From the NCBI GenBank assembly GCA_027858275.1, contig JAQIDA010000311.1, positions 1 to 17,434 of the forward strand: a DNA stretch of 17,434 nucleotides, read 5' to 3'. A program made the translations under genes and the position numbers. Of this stretch, positions 8,703-15,537 are shown one piece after another. The notes beneath the pieces are model-generated. The model made no database searches. It saw nothing but the letters and a program-made list of their open reading frames with translations, and was not told the DNA's origin. Each line of letters starts with the position of its first letter. Positions within the stretch are counted from its first letter, which is position 1. Source of the DNA: Candidatus Kapaibacterium sp. GTDB taxonomy: Bacteria; Bacteroidota; Ignavibacteria; Kapaibacteriales; UBA2268.

Positions 8703-8740
8703 TTAGACGGAATCCGGTAAAGAATGTGAATTCCGTCTAA
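8703..8740 (-). terminator. Long-stem hairpin downstream of the DsrK-like gene
   Basis: TTAGACGGAAT (8703-8713) and ATTCCGTCTAA (8730-8740) form an 11-bp perfect stem with a 16-nt loop, about 70 nt past the stop of the minus-strand iron-sulfur gene. Stem sequence differs from the copies at 2894 and 4900, but size, loop length, position and the lack of a U tract are similar. A 3'-end function is inferred. Confidence 0.5.
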
Positions 8741-8809
8741 AATATTGGATTGTTATTTATCCCACTTGATGGGTTTATTCCATTTTTTGTGAAATACTCT
8801 CATCCTGAA

Positions 8810-10423
8810 TTAAAACTTATTTTCAAAATCAATAAACGGCTCTTTAATATCGACCATCGCATTAACAATCAATTCAACCAGACCGTCATAGTAGATGCCG
8901 TTCTTCGTTGTCGCACCGTAATATTCAAGCAAATCTCTGATCTGGCCTTTGCAATTTGAGCAAGGCGCACAAACGTATTTTGGTTTATCAGGGCTCGGGT
9001 CTTCGTCTTTGAAAGCGTTGATAATCTGTTCCATTTTTTTTCTGCCGCTGATCTGCAAGCGCCAATCGGCTATGTTATTTTGCTGCATAATAGCAAATCC
9101 GCTGCCTCCGCCACAACAGTAGTTGTCTACGCCGTGGGGATACATTTCCCTGAATTTCGGAGCGAGATATCTGAGAATTTCTCTCTGCGGCTCAACGATT
9201 CCCATACTACGAACAAGATTACAAGGATCGTGCAGAGTTACCGGAAAATAATTTTGATCGGGATTGAATTTGATTTTTCCGCTGAATACTATTTCACGCA
9301 TCAGTGTCATAGCCGCTTCACGCGGAATACTGTTGTCAATTCTTGAGCCGATGGCTGCCATAGCCTTGGATTGATGCCCGCACTCGCCCATAACAATTTT
9401 CTTTACACCGAGTTTTTTCGCGATTTCCATGTGTCGCGCGTATATTCTGGCGTATTGAACATCATCATAGAAGAGACCGTAATTCACACCGTCGTAGCCA
9501 AGCAGTTCACTGGACATGGTCCATGAGATACCGGCGGCATCCAATAACAGAGCAAAAGCACCAGGATTGTCCGGCCAAGCGAGAATCTCGCCGGCATTAT
9601 GAATTAAAAGCACGTCAGCGCCTGATTTATCCCATTGAGTCTCAACTTTTATTCCGGTTTTGTCAGTGGTTTCTTCGTCGATGAACTCGATATTATCCTT
9701 GACAACGAGCGAGTTCATGCCGGTACTTGATCCGACTTGCAGGTGCTGGACAGTTCCTTTTTCGTGGAGAGCTTTTGTATAAAATCCCATTTCCTGACTG
9801 AACAGTTTTCTGAGTTCGCGAGTAATCAAACCGTTATCTACACTGATCGGACAAGCCGTGGCGCATCTGCGGCACAATGTACAGCGATAGCATAATTCAT
9901 ATAATCTGGAAATCAGCTCCCAATTAACTTTAATATCTCCCTGTTGGAAGGCGTTGAAAATCTTGTTTCCGGGTTTAACGTATTTGAAATATACTTTGCG
10001 AAGGACTTCTGCTCTGAAAGTCGGCCTGTATATTTCCTGTCCGCCGCTTGATTCATAAATCGGACACATATCCGAACAGCTTTGGCATTTGGCGCAATGT
10101 TCCATCGACAGAACCAAAGGTTGCAAGAATGTCCAGTTATCCTCTTTTGTGAACAGTTTCCGAACAGCTTCGATAAATGCTTTTACATGAACGGCCTCTT
10201 CCTCTTTAGTTTTAGGCTTGGGGGGCAGTCCGCCGATTACCACTCCGTCGAGATTGACAACCTGATCTTCTTTGAATTTATCATTAAGTTTTTTGAATCC
10301 CGGCAGCTCCTCTACTTTGTCATAAGGCGCCGGCAGGGGATACAAATCCTTAGGATCAATTTCGCAGATACAATCTTTTATTGTGCTTATATTTTTTGGT
10401 TTTATATCTTTAATAACAGTCAT
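8810..10423 (-). CDS. DsrK/HdrD-like iron-sulfur electron-transfer subunit
   Basis: This is a cytoplasmic iron-sulfur protein of the heterodisulfide reductase D / DsrK / GlpC superfamily, 537 residues. Two ferredoxin-type [4Fe-4S] motifs are visible: C110-x2-C113-x2-C116-x3-C120-P and C181-x2-C184-x2-C187-x3-C191-P, the second preceded by an extra Cys178. A C-terminal CCG domain has HDPC (C401), CC436-437 in CCGGG and CAPC (C485, C488), the pattern that holds the unusual cluster in HdrB/HdrD and DsrK. An earlier CCG half is degenerate (GECGH near 348). The ATG lies 2 nt after the stop of the upstream membrane-subunit gene, with GAGGA in the overlap region, so translation is probably coupled. 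In known relatives electrons pass from a membrane quinol via heme b to the CCG cluster and a disulfide or similar acceptor. The acceptor here is unknown. Confidence 0.85.
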   Translation of the reverse strand: MTVIKDIKPKNISTIKDCICEIDPKDLYPLPAPYDKVEELPGFKKLNDKFKEDQVVNLDGVVIGGLPPKPKTKEEEAVHVKAFIEAVRKLFTKEDNWTFLQPLVLSMEHCAKCQSCSDMCPIYESSGGQEIYRPTFRAEVLRKVYFKYVKPGNKIFNAFQQGDIKVNWELISRLYELCYRCTLCRRCATACPISVDNGLITRELRKLFSQEMGFYTKALHEKGTVQHLQVGSSTGMNSLVVKDNIEFIDEETTDKTGIKVETQWDKSGADVLLIHNAGEILAWPDNPGAFALLLDAAGISWTMSSELLGYDGVNYGLFYDDVQYARIYARHMEIAKKLGVKKIVMGECGHQSKAMAAIGSRIDNSIPREAAMTLMREIVFSGKIKFNPDQNYFPVTLHDPCNLVRSMGIVEPQREILRYLAPKFREMYPHGVDNYCCGGGSGFAIMQQNNIADWRLQISGRKKMEQIINAFKDEDPSPDKPKYVCAPCSNCKGQIRDLLEYYGATTKNGIYYDGLVELIVNAMVDIKEPFIDFENKF

Positions 10424-10425
10424 TA

Positions 10426-11352
10426 TTACATATCCTCAGGCAATTTTGAAACAACGTCTCCCCAACTTTTCGATCCGTCCGAATCAATATGCTTTGCTGA
10501 CCATGACACTTTGTAGTTCAATTGATCCGCAAGCTGTCGACCTTTTTTTGAGTCGGGTTTAATATCTTCATCTTCCCATCTTACACTGTGGTATGAGAAA
10601 TACTTGAGCACCATGTGGGTCATGTGAGTGAAAGGTAAATAGGCGACAAAAAACAGTGTCGATCCGATATGCCAATACGCTACAGTCGGTAGTTCCGGTA
10701 TCGCTCCGAAGCTGATAAGACCTGCATAGAATCCGGCGATATTAGAAACAAAATTCGCGTCTGCAAAAATCCAAAACAGCAACGTAACACACATTGAGCC
10801 GATCAGGATAATATTGAAATAATGGCTCATCGAACTGTGATTTCTGAGTCCCATATCAACGATTCTTGAGAACATTAATCTCATTGAACCAAACGCACCG
10901 AGAATCGCGGCGATGAGGGCGATATAATAAATGCCGTAATACAAAACAGCTTCCAAACCACCTGCCGTAGCTTCTATCGAAGAACCGTATATAATTAATA
11001 TTCCGGCAAGAACCAGAAGAGCCATATTAGCCGCTAACATATACAAACCGATATGGAAGGGGAAAGTTCCGATCCATAAGGGTTTATTATGCTCCCAAAC
11101 AGCTTTCAGGGCTATAATTTCTGAGCCCATTTCTTTAATTTCGTTGATATGATCTTTTGGATGTTCTTTGGTCCACCATTCGTATTCTTCCAACTTCGAG
11201 CCTCCATAGTGAGCCCTGCCCTTTTCGTGCGGCACCGGATAGAGTTCCCAACGCATATGGATCGGCATATTTTTGATTCGCAAAACTTTGCTTATCATTG
11301 TAATGATATATATCAATACAGCAAGATAAGTCAACAATGTCAAAGCACTCAT
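10426..11352 (-). CDS. DsrM/NarI-like cytochrome b membrane subunit
   Basis: This 308-residue integral membrane protein is the partner of the iron-sulfur gene directly downstream. It has about five hydrophobic segments (near 4-22, 96-122, 135-157, 177-198 and 225-248). Histidines placed like heme b ligands of the nitrate reductase gamma family are H88 and H100 before or in the second helix, H228 (AYWHIGS), and H243 and H246 (FTHMTHM) in the last helix. A hydrophilic loop (about 25-90) and a hydrophilic C-terminus (from about 255) are likely cytoplasmic or interface regions. The family oxidises or reduces menaquinone and passes electrons to an HdrD-like subunit. The start is ATG with AAAGG about 9 nt upstream. 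No DsrJ, DsrO, DsrP or hydrogenase gene is adjacent, so this is a two-gene module. The exact subfamily cannot be settled by eye. Confidence 0.8.
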   Translation of the reverse strand: MSALTLLTYLAVLIYIITMISKVLRIKNMPIHMRWELYPVPHEKGRAHYGGSKLEEYEWWTKEHPKDHINEIKEMGSEIIALKAVWEHNKPLWIGTFPFHIGLYMLAANMALLVLAGILIIYGSSIEATAGGLEAVLYYGIYYIALIAAILGAFGSMRLMFSRIVDMGLRNHSSMSHYFNIILIGSMCVTLLFWIFADANFVSNIAGFYAGLISFGAIPELPTVAYWHIGSTLFFVAYLPFTHMTHMVLKYFSYHSVRWEDEDIKPDSKKGRQLADQLNYKVSWSAKHIDSDGSKSWGDVVSKLPEDM

Positions 11353-11765
11353 AAATCTAACCTTTTATAGAATTTTTATATATTTTCATATCCTGTTCAA
11401 TTACAGTTCCACAATATCTTTGGCAGAATATGACTATTAGAAAACATAATCAAATTAATAAATGTTAACATATGTGGAAGTTTTAACTTTATTAAGTCTT
11501 GATGGGATTATTAATCTATATTTTTATTCTATGGCTTGATTGTTGTTATATATATTATAATTAAATGGTTATGCGATTATTAGGCAAGAATAAACAGACA
11601 AAATTCCAAGTGTTTTAAAGCATGTTTTTTCATAATATTATATCGGGATGAATAGTACCGAATAGATGCGAAATACGTATATGTGTAACCGGAATGTGTG
11701 TGTTTGGGGTCGGGGTCGATTGTTAATCATTCTATATCAAATTATTCGATATCCGGACTTTTGAT
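11353..11765. other. Intergenic region upstream of the DsrMK-like pair
   Basis: These 413 AT-rich bases contain the 3' end of the phosphatase gene and must contain the promoter for the electron-transfer pair (leftward). On the minus strand a TAATTTG string near 11450-11460 is one base short of the Bacteroidota TAnnTTTG box. This is too weak to call. No open frame with a ribosome-binding site was found. Confidence 0.5.
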
Positions 11766-12866
11766 TTATTTTCGCCTAATCACAATCAAACTCAAATCAT
11801 CAAACAGACCTTCATCGCCGACAAATCGGCTGATCCCTTTGAAAATTCGCTCACTGAATATTGTAGGATGTGTTCCGTCGAGATCTTTTATACCGCGGAG
11901 CAGACGTTCTGTCGTGAAAAACTCCTTGTGTTGGTTCATGGCTTCACTGAGTCCGTCTGAATAGATGATTAGGTATTCAGCGGATGCAAGTGTCAGAGTT
12001 TCTGAATTAATCGGAACTTGGCGCATTAATCCAAAAGCGGGTGCGCCTTTGCTGAGTTCAGTAACCTCTTTGTTCAACATACGGATAGGCGGCATGTGTC
12101 CGGCATTGAAGTATTTGATTTCGCCGGAATCAGAGGCAAGCTCCAGATATACCAGTGAGGCGAATGTTTTTCGGGGGCTGTCACGGAAGAAGATTTCATT
12201 GATCTTCGCGCCGAGATTTTTTAGGCTTATGAAATCCGGGCAGAGCGCACGGATAGTAGCTTGGAGTTTCACCATAATCAGAGCAGCGCCGAGTCCCTTG
12301 CCGGATATATCGCCGAGCCATACAGCGTGTCGATTGTCACTTATTTTGAGATAATCTGTCATATCGCCGCCGACTTCTTTGGCGGGGTAAGCGTGCATGC
12401 TGATCTCCCAACCGGGAACATCCGGATTGTCATCGGCCATCAGGGCCTGCTGAACAGTTTTGCCGTCTTGCAATTCATCTGCGGCGAGAAGTTTGTCTTT
12501 CAGTTCGAGCATCAGAATATAGAGCATTAGAATCGCGCCCATTATCGCCATAGCGTTTGAATTGGAGGACTCTTCCCCACCGGAACTGCTGCCGGACGCA
12601 ACAATAAAGATAATTCCAATCAACAGAACCCAACGTCTGAAGGAAGTCAGTTTCAAAAACAATGTACGTTGAAGATGGAAAATCAGATAGAAAAAACGAC
12701 GGATTTTACCAAGGGATTGCATGCGATTGCGGTTGCTGTCGTTTAGGAAAAAATCTTGAATTTCTTTCCAGTCATGCCTCAGAGAAGAATTCACGTCGAT
12801 GTTCTTGAAATCATTTCGCATTATGTCGCGCAATCGCTCTGTCTTTTTATTTGAATCTGCTTTCAT
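11766..12866 (-). CDS. Membrane-anchored PP2C/SpoIIE-family serine phosphatase
   Basis: This is a predicted protein Ser/Thr phosphatase of the SpoIIE/RsbU class, 366 residues. Two hydrophobic segments (about 79-91 and 106-122) separated by a Gly/Ser-rich loop anchor it. The catalytic domain (about 150-366) has EVGGD with Asp168, GDISGKG (185-191), FNAGHMPP (253-260), YSDGLSEAM with Asp304, and FDDLSLIVI with Asp356 and Asp357, so the metal-binding acidic residues are present. Enzymes of this class usually dephosphorylate an anti-sigma-factor antagonist in partner-switching control. No antagonist or HPK-type kinase gene lies nearby, and no GAF, PAS or response-regulator domain is attached, so the input may be sensed through the membrane part. 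The start is ATG with GCGGA close upstream. The gene appears to be transcribed alone. Confidence 0.9.
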   Translation of the reverse strand: MKADSNKKTERLRDIMRNDFKNIDVNSSLRHDWKEIQDFFLNDSNRNRMQSLGKIRRFFYLIFHLQRTLFLKLTSFRRWVLLIGIIFIVASGSSSGGEESSNSNAMAIMGAILMLYILMLELKDKLLAADELQDGKTVQQALMADDNPDVPGWEISMHAYPAKEVGGDMTDYLKISDNRHAVWLGDISGKGLGAALIMVKLQATIRALCPDFISLKNLGAKINEIFFRDSPRKTFASLVYLELASDSGEIKYFNAGHMPPIRMLNKEVTELSKGAPAFGLMRQVPINSETLTLASAEYLIIYSDGLSEAMNQHKEFFTTERLLRGIKDLDGTHPTIFSERIFKGISRFVGDEGLFDDLSLIVIRRK

Positions 12867-12931
12867 TAATCCGCGTTTATTCAGCCACAGTGTTAAATTA
12901 TCACAACTTATTTTGTTATGAGTTAATGCAT

Positions 12932-12963
12932 AATACGAATAATAGATGATATTGATTCGTATT
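12932..12963. repeat. 9-bp inverted repeat upstream of the phosphatase gene
   Basis: AATACGAAT (12932-12940) and ATTCGTATT (12955-12963) pair over 9 bp around 14 nt, 66 nt before the phosphatase ATG. On the plus strand a short T run overlaps and follows the right arm. It lies in the expected promoter region of the minus-strand gene, so an operator is possible. A plus-strand terminator would have no gene to serve here. AT-rich, so it may be chance. Confidence 0.3.
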
Positions 12964-13017
12964 TTTTAGTTCTGTTTTAAAATTTTAGGAATGAATCCTG
13001 AAGTGTTTTATCGTGCG

Positions 13018-13040
13018 GAGACGCCCGGGTCGGGCGTCTC
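13018..13040. repeat. GC-rich hairpin (GAGACGCCCG) after the peroxiredoxin gene
   Basis: GAGACGCCCG (13018-13027) and CGGGCGTCTC (13031-13040) form a perfect 10-bp stem with a 3-nt loop, strikingly GC-rich against AT-rich flanks. It is 33 nt past the stop of the minus-strand peroxiredoxin gene and could act as a terminator hairpin, though no U run follows. The sequence resembles widely dispersed GAGACGC...GCGTCTC palindromes of bacterial genomes. Confidence 0.65.
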
Positions 13041-13072
13041 TACGAATAAGGTGTTCGATTATAATTTTTGAA

Positions 13073-13570
13073 TTATCCGGCAGATCGAAGTTCATCTAAC
13101 TTATCCTTGACGATATCGGCGTGTTTGACTTCTCTGTCTTTTCTTTTCACTCGGACTCTGACATTCTTCCACATTTCAGCAACTTTGCCGTCCGGGGAGA
13201 TAATGAAAGTAGAACGAATGACGCCTTCGTACTCTTTGCCGTAATTCTTTTTCAGTCCCCATGCGCCGTATAATTTGTGGGCGATTTTGTCGGGATCGCT
13301 GAGCAGTGTCAGTCCGAGTTTATGTTTTGCGATAAATTTTCTGTGGGATTCGCTGCTGTCAGGGCTGACTCCTATGATCACAGCGTCGAGATTGCTGAAG
13401 TCGTCTGTGCTGTCGGTGAAATCACATGCTTCTTTGGTGCATCCTGATGTGTTATCCTTTGGATAAAAGTATAGGACGATCCATTTTCCACTGAAATCCG
13501 TCAATGAAATCTCTTTGTCGTCTTGGTCTTTAATTGTGAAATTTGGGGCCTTGTCGCCTGCTTGAATCAT
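13073..13570 (-). CDS. bcp: Bcp/PrxQ-type thiol peroxiredoxin
   Basis: This thioredoxin-dependent peroxidase reduces hydrogen peroxide and organic hydroperoxides in the cytoplasm. At 165 residues it is a little longer than typical Bcp. The active-site stretch reads YPKDNTSGC44TKEAC49DF, giving a peroxidatic Cys44 and, five residues later, the resolving Cys49 of the PrxQ subgroup. The N-terminal GDKAPNFTIKDQDD and the later GVIRSTFIISPDGKV are family signatures. The ATG is preceded by AAAGGA. No signal peptide is seen. It is separated from its neighbours by 116 nt upstream and a GC-rich hairpin downstream, so it is probably a single-gene unit. Confidence 0.95.
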   Translation of the reverse strand: MIQAGDKAPNFTIKDQDDKEISLTDFSGKWIVLYFYPKDNTSGCTKEACDFTDSTDDFSNLDAVIIGVSPDSSESHRKFIAKHKLGLTLLSDPDKIAHKLYGAWGLKKNYGKEYEGVIRSTFIISPDGKVAEMWKNVRVRVKRKDREVKHADIVKDKLDELRSAG

Positions 13571-13686
13571 ATTTTTTCCTTTATTTGAATTTATTAACTG
13601 TTTCTATTAAGATTAATAAAATACGCAGAATGAAGGGCAAAAACAAGAATTCTTAGGTTTTGGGTATTAATTGGCAAAGACAACTA

Positions 13687-13923
13687 TCACAGAATTACTT
13701 TGTGAGAATAAGTTTCTTGTTTATTCCTGATTATAATCGTATAGACCCGGCGAGAAAAAGTTTTTAGAGGAATTTGAAATCTGTGTTCTCCCTCACTGAG
13801 CAAACCGCTGAAGATCAATGAGACTAATCGACCCTGTATGTCATAAATTGAAAGGGAGTAATTATCGGTATCGGGGAAATTGACGATTATCTCACAGTCA
13901 CTGCCGTAACAGTGAGCATACAA
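13687..13923 (-). CDS. T9SS sorting-domain segment in the -1 frame of the upstream gene
   Basis: The 78 codons from a TTG at 13923 to the stop at 13687 encode most of a T9SS C-terminal sorting domain: a SLSIYDIQGRLV step, an EGEHRF turn, RVYTIIIRN and a basic HKVIL end. It has no signal peptide and no ribosome-binding site. The frame continues open upstream into the A9 run at 13955-13947, where it meets the preceding gene one base out of register. Reading through with a -1 shift gives SPEQKELS joined to this segment and a composite protein of about 396 residues. The usual YPNP motif at the domain start is missing, so some decay is possible. It is best read as the detached C-terminus of the gene at 13926-14876, made only after slippage or separated by a mutation. 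Confidence 0.7.
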   Translation of the reverse strand: MYAHCYGSDCEIIVNFPDTDNYSLSIYDIQGRLVSLIFSGLLSEGEHRFQIPLKTFSRRVYTIIIRNKQETYSHKVIL

Positions 13924-13925
13924 GC

Positions 13926-14876
13926 TCAGTTCTTTTTGCTCCGGGCTTTTTTTTTAGAGTCAGTCAATCGCTGATAAAAATATAAAACCGGGGTTCTTTG
14001 CAAAATACTTGAACCGCGTTCGCTGAGTGTGTAATATCCGGAACCGTCATAAGCCCAGCAGATCGCTTCGCCCTGTGGTTCGGGCAAGTAAGGCAGTATA
14101 GCAAAATCTTTGCTTAAAGCAGAAGCAACTGTTTCGCCTTCGGCTCGGTAATAGTAATACACTTGAAAATACTGTTTGATTATTATCTCGCGCCCGTCAT
14201 GAGAAATATCCCCTGCTGTAACACCTGAACCACTGAATCCTTCGTTTCCGTAGGGTAGGGTCGCGACATGTTCCATAGTAATAGTTTCTTCAGTCGATTG
14301 GGGGTATTTAATCAGGTATACTCCGACATTGTCTTCGCGTTTAGATATTACATACAAGTCTTTTGTCAAAGGGTCGAGCATCATAGCTTCAGCGTCGCGC
14401 GATCCGTCGGGGTATTTAAATTTGATAATATCAATATGTTTTTCCTTGATCTCAAATTCCGCGTATTTTTGATCAGGATCAACTTCGGGCTCTTCAAAGC
14501 GATAAATCGATCTTTTGTTATATGTCCCGTTGTTATCGCCGATATCGCCGACATAAATATAGGACCGTCCCTCTTCAGGACCCGGGCCTACGGCAATGTC
14601 TTCCCAATCCTTGGAGTCATCTATTTTGAGTTTATATTCGGCGAGAATTCTGCAGGAGGTATTAATCGCGTATATTCTTCTGTCAGATCCGTTGTCATTG
14701 TGAGTCCAAAGCACGCCCGGATTGTCCATACTTGCCGCCAACCCGGAAACTTCGTCAAGAATTTTTTCGTCGACTTCACCCATGTTTTTGGCGTCTGCGA
14801 ATTTCGGAGAGGCTGTTGATATTGATGTGACCGACAAAAAAACGATCAGCAGAAAGATTGATTTATATATTTTCAT
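13926..14876 (-). CDS. Exported beta-propeller-like protein (frame ends before T9SS tail)
   Basis: This is a 316-codon frame with a signal peptide (1-23, ending ISTAS). Motifs WTHNDNG (57-63), DWEDIAVGPGP (90-100) and YVGDIGDN (108-115) are shared with a family of uncharacterised secreted proteins predicted to form beta-propellers. No enzymatic function is established. After the last propeller-like strands (about 300) the frame runs into nine A residues and then ends in a short Lys/Arg tail, ARSKKN, at a TGA. A T9SS sorting domain follows in the -1 frame (13687-13923). The zero-frame product has no sorting domain and would stay in the periplasm. The start is ATG with a poor ribosome-binding site. 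It lies 69 nt behind the HD-domain gene and may share its transcript. Confidence 0.8.
   Translation of the reverse strand: MKIYKSIFLLIVFLSVTSISTASPKFADAKNMGEVDEKILDEVSGLAASMDNPGVLWTHNDNGSDRRIYAINTSCRILAEYKLKIDDSKDWEDIAVGPGPEEGRSYIYVGDIGDNNGTYNKRSIYRFEEPEVDPDQKYAEFEIKEKHIDIIKFKYPDGSRDAEAMMLDPLTKDLYVISKREDNVGVYLIKYPQSTEETITMEHVATLPYGNEGFSGSGVTAGDISHDGREIIIKQYFQVYYYYRAEGETVASALSKDFAILPYLPEPQGEAICWAYDGSGYYTLSERGSSILQRTPVLYFYQRLTDSKKKARSKKN
13947..13955 (-). promoter_or_regulatory. A9 slippery tract between propeller and T9SS tail
   Basis: On the minus strand the gene reads TCT followed by nine A and GCC. It contains the A-AAA-AAA slippery heptamer in the zero frame. A -1 ribosomal shift, or insertion of one A during transcription, enters the T9SS-tail frame. 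A 5-bp hairpin (TGAGC at 13928-13924, GCTCA at 13917-13913) covers the zero-frame stop but starts 18 nt downstream, farther than usual for a stimulator. No upstream internal Shine-Dalgarno is evident. Confidence 0.45.
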
Positions 14877-14945
14877 CTATATTTCTAATTAATTTGGAGT
14901 AACTATATCTATCGAAATATACGGCTGATGACCCTCGAAATTGCA

Positions 14946-15512
14946 CTATAGACCTATTTCATCGGAGACAGTTTTCATTCCTTCGATACAATCCGCCATC
15001 AAATCAGGGAGTTCACATCCGAGCATTTCCGCGCCTCGAGTGATAATCTCGCGATTCGCTCCGGCAGCGAACGATTTGACCTTCCATTTTTTTTTCACTG
15101 ATTTCACGGTCAAATCCATAACGCTTTTGGACGGACGCACAAGCGCGCAAGCGGTTATAAGACCGCACAATTCGTCGACTGCATAGAGTGTTTTTTCAAG
15201 CAGAGTTTCCGGCTTAATATCCGTTACTTCTCCCCAACCGTGGGACATCACGGCACGCACATACTCTTCAGGCCAAGCGGCGGCTTCGAGTATTTCTTTG
15301 GCTTTTTGGCAATGCTCCTCGGGGTACATTTCGTAATCTATATCATGGACCAATCCAATTATGCCCCATTTTTCGGGATCTTCGTTATTCTTGCTCGCGA
15401 AGTATCTCATTACTGCTTCGACGGATTTGCCGTGATTTATAAGTGATTTACCCTTGTTATATTTTAGAAATATCTCAAGAGCTTCTGCTCTGTCAGGTGT
15501 ATGCTGTGTCAT
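14946..15512 (-). CDS. HD-domain hydrolase
   Basis: This is a small cytoplasmic HD-superfamily metal-dependent protein, 188 residues. The metal-site residues are visible as H27 (INHGKS), H56-D57 (LVHDIDY), H91 (MSHGWG) and D113 (AVDELCG), in the order H...HD...H...D typical of HD phosphohydrolases. The stretch around KYNKGKSLINHGKSVEAVMR is characteristic of a group annotated only as HD-domain or HDIG proteins of unknown substrate. The start ATG has AAAAGG about 8 nt before it and lies 25 nt after the stop of the FAD oxidoreductase gene, so the two are likely cotranscribed. The A9 tract at 15095-15087 (Lys-Lys-Lys-Trp) is read in frame. Nucleotide or phosphate-ester hydrolysis is plausible. 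The substrate cannot be told. Confidence 0.85.
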   Translation of the reverse strand: MTQHTPDRAEALEIFLKYNKGKSLINHGKSVEAVMRYFASKNNEDPEKWGIIGLVHDIDYEMYPEEHCQKAKEILEAAAWPEEYVRAVMSHGWGEVTDIKPETLLEKTLYAVDELCGLITACALVRPSKSVMDLTVKSVKKKWKVKSFAAGANREIITRGAEMLGCELPDLMADCIEGMKTVSDEIGL

Positions 15513-15537
15513 AGATTGCCTTTTATTATAAATTAAA

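Larger units (their letters stand above)
8406..8809. other. Intergenic region with relic and hairpin
   Basis: These 404 bases hold no intact gene. They contain a possible Cys-rich gene relic (8498-8662, minus), a 10-bp inverted repeat (ATTCTCAATT at 8494-8503 and its complement at 8560-8569) and a long-stem hairpin at 8703-8740. A 43-codon plus-strand frame starting near 8610 has no ribosome-binding site and is probably chance. Confidence 0.5.

Noticed and set aside
8810..11352. Evidence that the organism is a sulfate reducer
   Set aside because: DsrMK-like pairs also occur in organisms without sulfate reduction, and no dsrAB, apr, sat or dsrJOP gene is present in the window.
12932..12967. 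Intrinsic terminator on the plus strand
   Set aside because: The inverted repeat is followed by T residues, but the stem is AT-rich and no plus-strand gene ends here.
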